A stretch of 46,589 nucleotides of DNA, from contig JAUHYK010000028.1 of assembly GCA_030426465.1 (NCBI GenBank), forward strand, positions 1-46,589, given 5' to 3'. Source of the stretch: Alphaproteobacteria bacterium. Lineage in GTDB: Bacteria > Pseudomonadota > Alphaproteobacteria > Caulobacterales > Parvularculaceae. Under the pieces are notes generated by a model, which searched no databases, was not told where the DNA came from, and worked only from the letters and a program-made list of their open reading frames with translations. The translations under genes and the position numbers were made by a program. Position 1 is the first letter of the stretch; every line of letters starts with the position of its first letter. This document shows, piece after piece, positions 17,003-24,795 of the stretch.

Positions 17003-17787
17003 CGGATCAGACCAAGGCATATGATCATGTCATCGAAGTCAAAGGACTGAAAACTCAGTTCGGTGACTTTGTTGTGCATGAAAATCTAGACCTCAATGTT
17101 CGTTCGGGTGAAATCATTGGCGTTGTGGGCGGATCGGGGACGGGTAAGTCCGTGCTTATGCGCGCCATAATCGGTCTCAAACGGCCAAGCGCCGGAACCG
17201 TGCGTATTTTCGGTGAGGATTACTACAAGGCCGACGACAAGGCGCGAGAAGCGATCGAACAACGCTGGGGCGTTCTGTTTCAAGGCGGCGCTTTGTTTTC
17301 ATCGCTCACCGTCGCTCAGAATGTCATGGCGCCGATCCGGGAACACCTTAACCTTTCTGAAGAATTGGCTAAGGACATCGCTGCGCTGAAAATCTCCATG
17401 TCCGGTTTGCCGGAGGATGCGGGCGCGAAATACCCCTCAGAGCTTTCGGGCGGGATGAAGAAGCGGGCCGGCCTTGCGCGCTCGCTCGCTCTCGATCCGG
17501 AAATCGTCTTCCTTGATGAGCCCACAGCCGGCCTCGACCCCATTGGCGCGGCCAAATTTGACGAGCTGATCGTGAATCTCAAGGAATCCTTAGGGTTAAC
17601 AGTGTTTATGGTCACTCATGATCTTGATACGCTGCATGCGACCTGTGACCGGGTGGCGGTGCTTGCTGAAAAGCGGGTCATCGCCTGCGGACCGCTCGAC
17701 GAAGTCCGCAAGACCGACCACGCGTGGATACAGGAATATTTTTCAGGGCCCAGGGGCAGGGCCGCGCTCGCCGTCAAGGCGAGCTAG
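16999..17787 (+). CDS. mlaF: Lipid transport ABC ATPase MlaF
   Basis: A 262-residue ABC ATPase that powers the MlaE permease. Walker A is GGSGTGKS, the signature is LSGGMKKRAGLARSLAL (typical of the MlaF/Mkl group, with MKKR after the signature), and Walker B is IVFLDEPTAGLDP, followed by MVTHDLDT. The start is set at TTG 16999, which overlaps the mlaE stop (TTGA) and gives the usual N-terminus with VIEVKGLKTQFG; the frame is open upstream but only inside mlaE. Coupled translation with mlaE is expected. Confidence 0.93.
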   Translation: MTDQTKAYDHVIEVKGLKTQFGDFVVHENLDLNVRSGEIIGVVGGSGTGKSVLMRAIIGLKRPSAGTVRIFGEDYYKADDKAREAIEQRWGVLFQGGALFSSLTVAQNVMAPIREHLNLSEELAKDIAALKISMSGLPEDAGAKYPSELSGGMKKRAGLARSLALDPEIVFLDEPTAGLDPIGAAKFDELIVNLKESLGLTVFMVTHDLDTLHATCDRVAVLAEKRVIACGPLDEVRKTDHAWIQEYFSGPRGRAALAVKAS

Positions 17788-17805
17788 GGGATGAGTTAGA
17801 GTTTA

Positions 17806-18726
17806 GTGGAAACGCGTGCGCCATATGTCGTCATCGGGTCGGTGGTGTTAATCGCCATCGCGCTCGCGTTTTACATCATCATTCAGATGTCTCAGACGAG
17901 CAGTGAATACGATCAGTATGACGTGATCTTCAAGGAGCGCGTTTCGGGATTGTCTGTAGGCGCCGCAGTGCGTTTTAACGGCATCCAGAAAGGTGAGGTG
18001 GAGACGCTCTCCATCGATCCGGAAAACCCTTCAATTGTGATCGCACGCGTGCGCGTCGACAAGGACACGCCCGTTAAAACCGACACCAAAGCCGAACTTG
18101 AATTTGTCGGCTTCACCGGCCTCGCCATTATCCAGTTTGTCGGCGGCAGCCGCGATGCGCCGCTTCTGAAAGAAGTGAGCGATATGCGGGTGCCCCAGCT
18201 TTCTGCGGACACGTCCGGTCTCGGCGCATTTCTTGAAGGCTCAGGCGATGTGCTCGCCCAGGCGAACCGCCTTCTTTCTGATGACAATATCAATGGCGTT
18301 TCCAGCATCATTTCCAATGTGGAGACCCTGACCGCCGCATTCGCCAATAATGAAGACGACATCACGGCGACGTTGAAAAATCTCAACACCATCACCAGTG
18401 ATCTTGCACAGGTGACGTCAAAACTCGACGCCGCCGCGACGACCCTGCAGACCTTTATGGAAGAGGATGCGCAAGGCGCTATGGAAGACGTCGAAGCCCT
18501 GCTGTCTGAATCGCGCGCGCTGGTGACGGATCTGCGCGCTATAACAAATGAGAACCGCGCGTCGATCCGCGTGTTTGCTGATCAGGGGCTAGGCCAGGTT
18601 GCGCCGGCGCTCGGCGAGGCGCGCCGTTTGATGCGCACACTTGACGCCGTGTTGCGCGAAATCGACCGCGACCCTAACGCCTATTTCTTTGGCGAGCGTG
18701 CGCCGGAATATGCTGGAGGCGACTGA
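17806..18726 (+). CDS. mlaD: MlaD-like MCE-domain protein
   Basis: A 306-residue membrane-anchored substrate-binding protein of the Mla system. It has one N-terminal span (about residues 6-27, VVIGSVVLIAIALAFYIIIQ), a single MCE domain (about 38-120, with VSGLSVGAAVRFNGIQKGEV and FTGLAIIQFVGG), and a long helical C-terminal part (about 130-300) rich in Leu, Ala and Thr. MCE proteins form hexamers that bind lipid in the periplasm. The C-terminal region is much longer than in E. coli MlaD and resembles PqiB/YebT- or Mce-type helical needles. The GTG at 17806 is the likely start. It lies 18 bp after mlaF and almost abuts the next lipoprotein gene. Confidence 0.9.
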   Translation: METRAPYVVIGSVVLIAIALAFYIIIQMSQTSSEYDQYDVIFKERVSGLSVGAAVRFNGIQKGEVETLSIDPENPSIVIARVRVDKDTPVKTDTKAELEFVGFTGLAIIQFVGGSRDAPLLKEVSDMRVPQLSADTSGLGAFLEGSGDVLAQANRLLSDDNINGVSSIISNVETLTAAFANNEDDITATLKNLNTITSDLAQVTSKLDAAATTLQTFMEEDAQGAMEDVEALLSESRALVTDLRAITNENRASIRVFADQGLGQVAPALGEARRLMRTLDAVLREIDRDPNAYFFGERAPEYAGGD

Positions 18727-18727
18727 C

Positions 18728-19345
18728 ATGAAGATGCTCTTGAAAAGCTTCGCTCTCCTTTCTGCGCTTTTCACGACGGCGTGTGTTTCGGTCTTGCCCG
18801 AAGCGGCGCCGGCGAAGCCGCGGTTTCATATCGCCGCAGCTGATGGCGATGCGCTCACAGGCGAGCCGTTACCGTTTTCTCTGGTCGTTGACGATCCGCG
18901 CGCGACGCGGGTTTATGATTCAGTACGCATCGCCGTTTCCGCCGCGCCGGGCCGGATTGAATATCTCCCCGGCGCCGAATGGGCCGACCGCGCGCCGCGC
19001 CTGTTCCAGACGGCGATGGTCCAGACATTCGAGGACGCCGGGCGTATCCTCGCCGTGGGCGACCGCGTCGCCATTCCCGTCGCTGATCTAGTTCTGCAAA
19101 CAGACATTCGCCGTCTTGAAGTTGACGTAGAAAGCGGTGACGCCGCTGTCGTCTCTATCTATGCGCGGCTTTCCAACGGCAAAGGGTCGGTCTACGCCGC
19201 CCGTAAATTTGACGCTCGTGTTTCCGCAGCATCGACAAAGCCCGACGCAGTCTACGCGGCTTTCGACACCGCCTTCGATCAGGTCATAACAGAGATTGTG
19301 GCCTGGACTTTTGACGCCGGCGCTGTTGCGCGCGCCAAAGCTTGA
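18728..19345 (+). CDS. ABC-type transport auxiliary lipoprotein (PqiC/LptE-like family)
   Basis: A 205-residue outer-membrane lipoprotein candidate with lipobox FTTAC (Cys19). The body has the pattern of the ABC-transport auxiliary component (PqiC) family: an N-terminal strand region PFSLVVDDPRATRVYDSVRI, then IEYLPGAEWADRAPRLFQTAMVQTFEDAGRI, the family's Y-x-x-x-x-W-x-x-x-x-x-x-L motif, and a strand-rich C-terminal half ending in a helix. PqiC-like proteins are thought to receive lipids at the outer membrane from the MCE hexamer. The ATG at 18728 begins one base after the mlaD stop, completing a four-gene lipid transport operon. Confidence 0.85.
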   Translation: MKMLLKSFALLSALFTTACVSVLPEAAPAKPRFHIAAADGDALTGEPLPFSLVVDDPRATRVYDSVRIAVSAAPGRIEYLPGAEWADRAPRLFQTAMVQTFEDAGRILAVGDRVAIPVADLVLQTDIRRLEVDVESGDAAVVSIYARLSNGKGSVYAARKFDARVSAASTKPDAVYAAFDTAFDQVITEIVAWTFDAGAVARAKA

Positions 19346-19449
19346 TCCGGGCGCCTGATCGCGCGTCTGAACCCGAATTCATCTCTCTTCATTAGACTTC
19401 GCTGCGCCGCGCGCTTATTCTTGGGTGTTCGCTTAAAGGAGCTGACCCC

Positions 19450-19941
19450 ATGAAATTTGCGATGTCATTATTCAGGCCCGCATTGTCTTGCGCCGCCTTG
19501 TTGTCGCTGGCCGCCTGCGCCCCCTCTAACGATCCGGAGGAAGACACGAGCGCTGTGGCCGCCATCGAGGGAGAAGAGGTGATGATGCCCGCGCCGCAGG
19601 ACGCCGACTGTCCGGTGATTGAAAGCCGCAACTGGTCCGCGTGGGTCAATGCGATGCCGGGGCCGGACGCCAAATTGACATTGCATGTAACCGGCGACGT
19701 GGATCTGCCGACGCCGGGTTATGAGATTTCGTGGCGCGAAGGCATGGCCGACCGCAGCGCGACGCCGGTGCAGCGCCTGATGCTGACCCTCACGCCGCCG
19801 GACGGCATGGTGACGCAGGTCATCACGACAACGCCCGTCAGCTATGAAGGACCGGCGCTGACGAAAACCTATGGCGGCGTCATTGTGATGTGCGGCGGCG
19901 CGCCGCTCGCGACGATCGATGCGGTCGTCACAGCGGAATAA
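19450..19941 (+). CDS. Hypothetical lipoprotein
   Basis: A 163-residue protein with a clear lipoprotein signal: MKFAMSLF, a hydrophobic core and lipobox LAAC (Cys23). A short acidic low-complexity stretch (NDPEEDTSAVAAIEGEE) follows, then a compact strand-rich domain (about 55-160) containing CPVIESRNWSAWVNAMPGP and ending in a conserved-looking VIVMCGGAPLATIDAV. Two cysteines of the mature domain could form a disulfide. AAGGAG precedes the ATG at 19450. It sits after the Mla operon but is separated by about 100 bp, so it may have its own promoter. I do not recognise a named family. Confidence 0.75.
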   Translation: MKFAMSLFRPALSCAALLSLAACAPSNDPEEDTSAVAAIEGEEVMMPAPQDADCPVIESRNWSAWVNAMPGPDAKLTLHVTGDVDLPTPGYEISWREGMADRSATPVQRLMLTLTPPDGMVTQVITTTPVSYEGPALTKTYGGVIVMCGGAPLATIDAVVTAE

Positions 19942-19947
19942 CGCGCT

Positions 19948-20544
19948 TCAGCAATTTTTGTATTTGTCATTCAGTCCGGCGCCAGCGGCGATCATGGGCA
20001 GGATTTTCTCTAGCCGGCGCTCTTTCGTGGCCGCCTGCTTGGCTTCGGCGATGTAGTCCGCATATTCGCGCTGCTTGCCAGGCGTCAGCTTTTCAAACGC
20101 CGCGCCCGCATGTTTGTTTTTCGAGAGTGCGGTTTTTAACTCTTCGGGCAGCACCAGTGCGCCTTTGGGTTTCGGCTTGATCTCCTTGCCTGACTTGGCG
20201 AGGCTCACCGCTTCTTTGACATAGGCTTTAATGATGGCGGGCTTGATGTCTTTTGCATTGTGCATACGCCACTGGCGCTGCGCCCGGGTCACGCCTTCCT
20301 GCGCGTTGATCAGGACTTTTTTGGCGTCCTTGAGCAGGGCGCCTTGCGGGAACCAGAGACAGAAGTGGTTATTAAACGCGGTCAGGCCGACAATATGTTT
20401 GCCGCCAGCAGTGTAGAACGGCGACCCCCATTTGAGTTCTTCTGTCAGGCCGGTCGAGAGCAACACCTTGCGCAGAGCGAGTAATTCCTCGCGCCATTTT
20501 TCGGCGTTCTTGAAATAGGCGTCAGGGGTTTTTCTGGCTGGCAT
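19948..20544 (-). CDS. DUF1801 / YdeI-OmdA family protein
   Basis: A 198-residue cytoplasmic protein in two parts. Residues about 15-115 are the DUF1801 (YdhG-like) domain, with ELKWGSPFYTAGGKHIVGLT and HFCLWFPQGALL. Residues about 135-195 form the bacteriocin-protection / OmpD-associated (OmdA) C-terminal domain, with LPEELKTALSKNKHAGAAFE, LTPGKQREYADYIAEAKQAATKERRLEKI. The family name comes from E. coli YdeI, reported to affect resistance to a bacteriocin; the biochemical role is unknown. Its stop is only seven bases from the stop of the convergent lipoprotein gene. Confidence 0.9.
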   Translation of the reverse strand: MPARKTPDAYFKNAEKWREELLALRKVLLSTGLTEELKWGSPFYTAGGKHIVGLTAFNNHFCLWFPQGALLKDAKKVLINAQEGVTRAQRQWRMHNAKDIKPAIIKAYVKEAVSLAKSGKEIKPKPKGALVLPEELKTALSKNKHAGAAFEKLTPGKQREYADYIAEAKQAATKERRLEKILPMIAAGAGLNDKYKNC

Positions 20545-20567
20545 GGGGCGATCTTCCGAAGGCTCAC

Positions 20568-22970
20568 CTATGCAAAATAGCCTACCGTTGCGCCGATTAA
20601 CAGATAGACCCGGCCAAGCGGTGAGGAGAGATATTCCTCCAGCTCCTCATCGGCGGTCTCTGATGTGGTGGCGTCTTCCAGCAATTGTTCGAACCCTTGC
20701 AGGAAGTCGTGAACGCCGTTTTCGAAATTGCGGTCGCGGCCCGATTCAGAGCGGATGCGGCGTTTCACATCGGCTTCATTCAGGCGCAGGAGGCGATTGG
20801 CGTAGACATTGCGATCGCCGCGATCGAACCGCTCCTGAAGCGCCGGCGGCGGATCGCCGTAAAGACGCGTTTCAAGCTCTTGCGTGAAATCCTGCAGGCT
20901 GGCGATGATCCGGATGGCGTTGTCGGCGGCCCGCTGTGCGGCGTCTTCCGCTTCGGTCTGCTTTTTTGCCGCCTTGCCGAGTTCTAGGGGGGCGCTGTCA
21001 TCGGCGGCGTCGAGAATTTCTTTCCATGAGACATCGCTTTTCATGCGCTTGCCCGGCGGTGAGACGGCGTCCTTGCCGAGCGTCAGCGGCTGGTCTTTCG
21101 GCTGCGCCTGCTTGCTCGGGCGGCGCTCAGCGATATCGCGCGCCAGTTCATCAAGACGCGCGGCGCCGCCGCCATTGGACTTTTGCGTGGTCTGTTGCGG
21201 GGCCGTTTCCGCCGGTTTTGCGGTGAGGGGCGGCTCCTTGCGCTTTGCGGCGGGCGTCAGGTCGAGCGTTTCCTGCGCCTGTTTCTCAGCGTCGTCCTTG
21301 TCTTGATCGGCCGTCGCCTTGCGGTCTTCTTCCGCGGCCTTTTTCTTTTCGGCCGCCTGACGGTCGGCGCGGGCCTGCATTTCGTTTTGCGCTTCGGCAA
21401 GACGGGCCGCTGCTTCCTGTTCACGCAGTTGGGCTTCGGCGAGACGCGACAGGCGGTCGGTTTGCGATGCGATCGCCTCGGCCAGACGATCGGCGCGTTT
21501 TCTTTGTTCGTCGATCAGCGATTCAAGCCGCGCATTCTCTGTTTCCAGTGCGGCGCGCGCTTCGGCGAGGGCCTGATTACGCTCTTCGATGCGTGCAGCT
21601 TCGGTTTCAGAGAATTTCATTGCGTCTTCCGAGGATTTGCGTGCGCGTTCGCTGGCGGCGGTGACATCATTGGACGCTTTTTCCGCCGCTTCGCCGGTGC
21701 GGCGCGCTGCTTCGGTCACGTCTTCAGCGGCGCGCGTCGCCTTGGCGGCGCCTTCCGCCGCAGCAGCCAGCGCGTCAGCAGTGGAACCCGAGATGTCTTT
21801 CAGCGCCTTCGCCGTCGCATCCTGCACACGGATGGCTTCTTCATTGGTCGCATCGACGGCGCCAGATGCTGAGCGCTCCGCCTCGGTCCGCGCCGCTTCA
21901 ACCGCATCATCGGCGGCTTTCTTCGCTTGCTCGACGGCGGCGCGAGCGGCGGCGCCGATATTGGCGGCGTTGCGCGCAGCCGATTCCGCAGCGGCGTCGG
22001 CGGCGGCTTTGGCTCTTTCCGTCGCGCCACGGGTTTCTTCCGCAGACTGATCCACTGACGCCGCAGAGGCGCGCATGGATTCATCCACATCACTCAATGC
22101 GTCACGTAGCGACTCAAAGGAATTGAACGCTCGTTCCGCCGCGGTTTCCAGGCGGTGCAGGCGTTCATCGAAATCTTTTTCGGCTTGAAGAGACGTCGAT
22201 TCCGCAGACTCAAGCGATGAGATCGCCGCTGTCGCTTTTTCCGCAATCGCCGCTGCAAAACTGTCGGCATGGGCGTTCAGGCTTTCGGTGAGCTCCATAA
22301 GCCGTGAGCGTTCATCGGCGACACGGCCCGCCGCGCCCGTGGCTCTGGCTTCAATAGCCTCGCCGGCAATCTCGATCGCCTCCACATGCTTGCGGATCAT
22401 GGCTTCAACTGAAGCGAGGCGGGAGAGGGCGCCGTCCAGTCCCTGATTAAGAGCGTTTACATGTGTCTGCACCACGGCGCCGACGGTTTCGATATTCTGC
22501 GCCGCGGTGACGTCCGGCGTTACAAAGCGCTGCGCCGCGACGGCGATCGCTTCGGCGGCGCGGATCATCTCCATCAATCTCGAAACGGCGTAGCCGATGA
22601 ACAGGACGAGGGCCGGAATGATGAAGGCGAAAAGCACCGTCTCAATTTCAAAAGCGCTGAGCGGATTCCATGGCCGGTCGACGCCGGTCAGCGCCGTCAA
22701 TTGTTTATGGGCGAACCAGTTGCCGAGCGGCAGGCCTACAAGCGTTGAGAAGAAAACAAAGACCGCTGTCATACGCGCGGCGTGCCAGATCTGTCGGCTG
22801 CGCGCGTTCCAGCGCTGCTCGTTGGAGGTAAAATAGATCAGCTCGCCATCGTCGCCGGTTGCGGCGTCGCGACCCTCAGCCTCGACAATGCCCTTGAAGC
22901 GCATGCGCCGGGCGCTCTCGCCCGTTTCATCGTCACCTGCGTTATCCTGGTCTTTGTCGAGATCGCTCAC
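20568..22970 (-). CDS. Large coiled-coil inner-membrane protein, TipN-like candidate
   Basis: An 800-residue protein if read from the GTG at 22970, which has GAGGTG nine bases upstream; the frame is open 249 bases further. Two transmembrane spans lie near the N-terminus (about 67-83 and 110-130). A very long Ala/Glu/Arg-rich coiled coil follows (about 135-600), then a Lys/Pro-rich linker and a conserved-looking C-terminal domain (about 690-800) with IRIIASLQDFTQELETRLYG and SSPLGRVYLLIGATVG at the end. From memory, Caulobacter TipN, the birth-scar polarity protein, is of similar size with two N-terminal spans and a long coiled coil, so this could be a functional relative. Sequence homology to TipN is not proven here. 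It is divergent from the cation channel gene. Confidence 0.72.
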   Translation of the reverse strand: MSDLDKDQDNAGDDETGESARRMRFKGIVEAEGRDAATGDDGELIYFTSNEQRWNARSRQIWHAARMTAVFVFFSTLVGLPLGNWFAHKQLTALTGVDRPWNPLSAFEIETVLFAFIIPALVLFIGYAVSRLMEMIRAAEAIAVAAQRFVTPDVTAAQNIETVGAVVQTHVNALNQGLDGALSRLASVEAMIRKHVEAIEIAGEAIEARATGAAGRVADERSRLMELTESLNAHADSFAAAIAEKATAAISSLESAESTSLQAEKDFDERLHRLETAAERAFNSFESLRDALSDVDESMRASAASVDQSAEETRGATERAKAAADAAAESAARNAANIGAAARAAVEQAKKAADDAVEAARTEAERSASGAVDATNEEAIRVQDATAKALKDISGSTADALAAAAEGAAKATRAAEDVTEAARRTGEAAEKASNDVTAASERARKSSEDAMKFSETEAARIEERNQALAEARAALETENARLESLIDEQRKRADRLAEAIASQTDRLSRLAEAQLREQEAAARLAEAQNEMQARADRQAAEKKKAAEEDRKATADQDKDDAEKQAQETLDLTPAAKRKEPPLTAKPAETAPQQTTQKSNGGGAARLDELARDIAERRPSKQAQPKDQPLTLGKDAVSPPGKRMKSDVSWKEILDAADDSAPLELGKAAKKQTEAEDAAQRAADNAIRIIASLQDFTQELETRLYGDPPPALQERFDRGDRNVYANRLLRLNEADVKRRIRSESGRDRNFENGVHDFLQGFEQLLEDATTSETADEELEEYLSSPLGRVYLLIGATVGYFA

Positions 22971-22987
22971 GTCTTCGCTCACCTCAC

Positions 22988-23001
22988 GGGGGCTCGCCCC
23001 C
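22988..23001. repeat. GC-rich inverted repeat upstream of the coiled-coil gene
   Basis: GGGGGC and GCCCCC face each other with two bases between, 18 bases before the GTG start chosen for the coiled-coil protein. In RNA the two-base loop is too small, so the stem would be shorter. It could hinder or mark the 5' end of the transcript. The rest of the 264-bp divergent region shows no recognised promoter or operator. Confidence 0.35.
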
Positions 23002-23234
23002 AAATGCGTCGCAAACGCCCCGCATAGCTGATTTTGTGAAGCCAGCCAATCATTTGCGGCCAATTGCCGAAAGATCGGCGACTTTCCATTTGGCAATGAT
23101 TGCGCAGCCACCGGGGCTAAGAACAGACCTGTCTTGTCCAGCGCTTTCCGTGAGGCGCAGAATCCGCCTAGCAAACACGCAGAAAAGCTGGCCGGGTTTT
23201 CCCCAGCCAGTGCGATCAAAGGCGCGACAGGCGG

Positions 23235-24020
23235 ATGACGGAACCGAAACGAACATCCTTACAGCGGCTTGTGGAAAGTTCGGCCTTTCAGGCGGTGGTT
23301 TTGAGCCTGATCATCATCAACGCGGTCATTCTGGGCGCCGAGACATTTCCCGCCTTCAAGGGGGCGCCGCTCCTCAAAATCATCGACCGCATTATTGTTT
23401 ACGCCTTTGTTGTGGAAATCGGGATGAGAATTATCGCCTGGCGTGGGGCCTATTTCCGCAATGGCTGGAATCTCTTCGATTTTCTGATTGTGGCCATTTC
23501 GATTGGCGCAGCGACGTCAGGACTTGCTGCGCTCCGGGCCTTTCGGGTTTTAAGGGTGCTGAGAGTGATCACGGTCATTCCGCGCATGCGGGTTGTGGTC
23601 TCGGCGCTGTTGGATTCGATCCCCGGCATCGCGTCGGTCGGGGTCGTATTGGCGCTGATCGTTTATGTCTTTGCGGTGATCGCCGCCAATCTCTACGGCC
23701 CCCAACACCCTGAACTGTTCGGCGATGTGTTTCAGGCCATGTACACCCTGTTTCAGGTGATGACGCTCGAAGGCTGGCCGGATATCGCCTCGCAGGTCGC
23801 GGAAACCCATGAGCGGTCGTGGATATTTTTTCTGACCTTTGTGATGATCGCGACGTTCACGATGCTCAATCTGTTCGTCGCCATTGTGGTGCGCGTCGTT
23901 GAGGAAGACTCAGAGCCGGTTGTCGACGAGGTTGTGGATGGCCAGCAGGCGATCCGGCGTGACATCGCCGCCCTGCATGCGCAGGTGAAGGCATTATCCG
24001 ACAGGTTGCCGAAGGAATGA
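23235..24020 (+). CDS. One-domain voltage-gated cation channel (NaChBac/CavMr type)
   Basis: A 261-residue six-span channel of the bacterial voltage-gated sodium/calcium family, which works as a homotetramer in the inner membrane. S1-S3 cover about 17-92. S4 carries arginines every third residue (Arg101, 104, 107, 110; ALRAFRVLRVLRV). S5 is about 130-153. The pore helix and filter read FQVMTLEGWPD, with filter residues TLEGWPD at 177-183. S6 (about 196-221) ends in a charged coiled coil (about 235-260) typical of tetramer assembly. The canonical sodium filter is TLESW; glycine in place of serine and an aspartate three residues later suggest a calcium preference. No gene beside it has an obvious link. 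Confidence 0.92.
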   Translation: MTEPKRTSLQRLVESSAFQAVVLSLIIINAVILGAETFPAFKGAPLLKIIDRIIVYAFVVEIGMRIIAWRGAYFRNGWNLFDFLIVAISIGAATSGLAALRAFRVLRVLRVITVIPRMRVVVSALLDSIPGIASVGVVLALIVYVFAVIAANLYGPQHPELFGDVFQAMYTLFQVMTLEGWPDIASQVAETHERSWIFFLTFVMIATFTMLNLFVAIVVRVVEEDSEPVVDEVVDGQQAIRRDIAALHAQVKALSDRLPKE

Positions 24021-24098
24021 CGGTAAAGACACCTCATGATTGCGGTTCAAGTCCTCAGGGGCGCGCCAACTTCCTTCTTCTCTAGGTGCGAATCCGTT

Positions 24099-24117
24099 AT
24101 CCTTATAGAAAAAGGAT
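24099..24117 (+). promoter_or_regulatory. Hairpin that would cover the marC ribosome site
   Basis: ATCCTT (24099-24104) and AAGGAT (24112-24117) can pair across a seven-base loop. The right arm contains AAGGA, the only ribosome-binding candidate before the marC ATG at 24127. The pairing could reduce translation until melted or bound. The stem is only six pairs and AT-containing, so it may be weak or a coincidence. Confidence 0.35.
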
Positions 24118-24126
24118 TGCAGCAAC

Positions 24127-24762
24127 ATGGATATCGCATTCGCGACTAAATTTTTTGGCGCGTTGTTCGCGATCATGAATCCTTTCGTCATTTTGCCCAT
24201 CTTTCTTTCTTTAACGAACGGGAAGTCCGTCGCCGAGCAGCGTTCAGCGGCTGTTAGGGTTGCTGTCTACGCGACTATCATGTGCGGCGTCATATCTTTC
24301 GCCGGCGCCAAGATCATCGGTTTTTTCGGTGTCACAATTGACGCTTTCCGGGTCGCCGGCGGCCTGGTTCTTCTGGGGATCGCCTTTTCCATGCTGCATG
24401 GGAAAGAGATCACCTCCCATGAACGCGGCGAGAAAGAAAAAGAGGCGGACGAAGAGCAGGACAGCATCGCATTTTATCCCATGACATTTCCAATGATCGT
24501 GGGACCCGGAACGATTGCGGCGCTGATTATTTATTCGGCGCAAGCAGACGGGCTGTCGCGCTACGTTGCCTTCAGCGCGGTCCTTGCCGCAGTTCTTATA
24601 GCGCTTTTCACGGTCCTGTTTTTTGCGGCAGCCATAGGAAAGCTATTGTCGGCGAAAATGCGCGTGGTCATGACGCGGTTGATGGGCATGATATTGGCGG
24701 CGATCGCTGTCGAAATGATGTTTGACGGCGCGAAGGTGCTCGCGCCGGGGCTGGCGGCATGA
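24127..24762 (+). CDS. MarC family integral membrane protein
   Basis: A 211-residue protein with six hydrophobic spans of the MarC/YhgN (NAAT) family. Family marks are FFGALFAIMNPFVILPIFLSLT near the N-terminus, FFGVTIDAFRVAGGLVLLGIAFSML, and the second-half repeat FPMTFPMIVGPGTIAALI; the P-x-x-x-P and G-P-G-T signatures are both present. A short charged loop (HERGEKEKEADEEQD) separates the halves. One archaeal member was reported to carry amino acids, but most members have no proven substrate. The next gene, an amino-acid permease, starts 34 bp later and may share its transcript. Confidence 0.9.
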   Translation: MDIAFATKFFGALFAIMNPFVILPIFLSLTNGKSVAEQRSAAVRVAVYATIMCGVISFAGAKIIGFFGVTIDAFRVAGGLVLLGIAFSMLHGKEITSHERGEKEKEADEEQDSIAFYPMTFPMIVGPGTIAALIIYSAQADGLSRYVAFSAVLAAVLIALFTVLFFAAAIGKLLSAKMRVVMTRLMGMILAAIAVEMMFDGAKVLAPGLAA

Positions 24763-24795
24763 TCGGTAACAATATTTGCAAATGGCGAACCGTCT

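Noticed and set aside
21183-21872. Long forward-strand frame opposite the coiled-coil gene
   Set aside because: An antisense shadow of the Ala/Glu/Arg-rich coiled coil, with Arg/Phe/Gly-rich composition typical of such shadows.
22971-23219. N-terminal extension of the coiled-coil protein to an ATG at 23219
   Set aside because: The extension has poor protein character, and the GTG at 22970 has a ribosome site and gives a soluble acidic N-terminus before the spans.
24049-24082. tRNA-like 3' end (GGTTCAAGTCC with GCGCGCCA downstream)
   Set aside because: The T-stem has a mismatch and there is no D-arm, anticodon arm or matching acceptor upstream, where the channel gene lies. Probably chance, though an attachment-site scar cannot be fully excluded.
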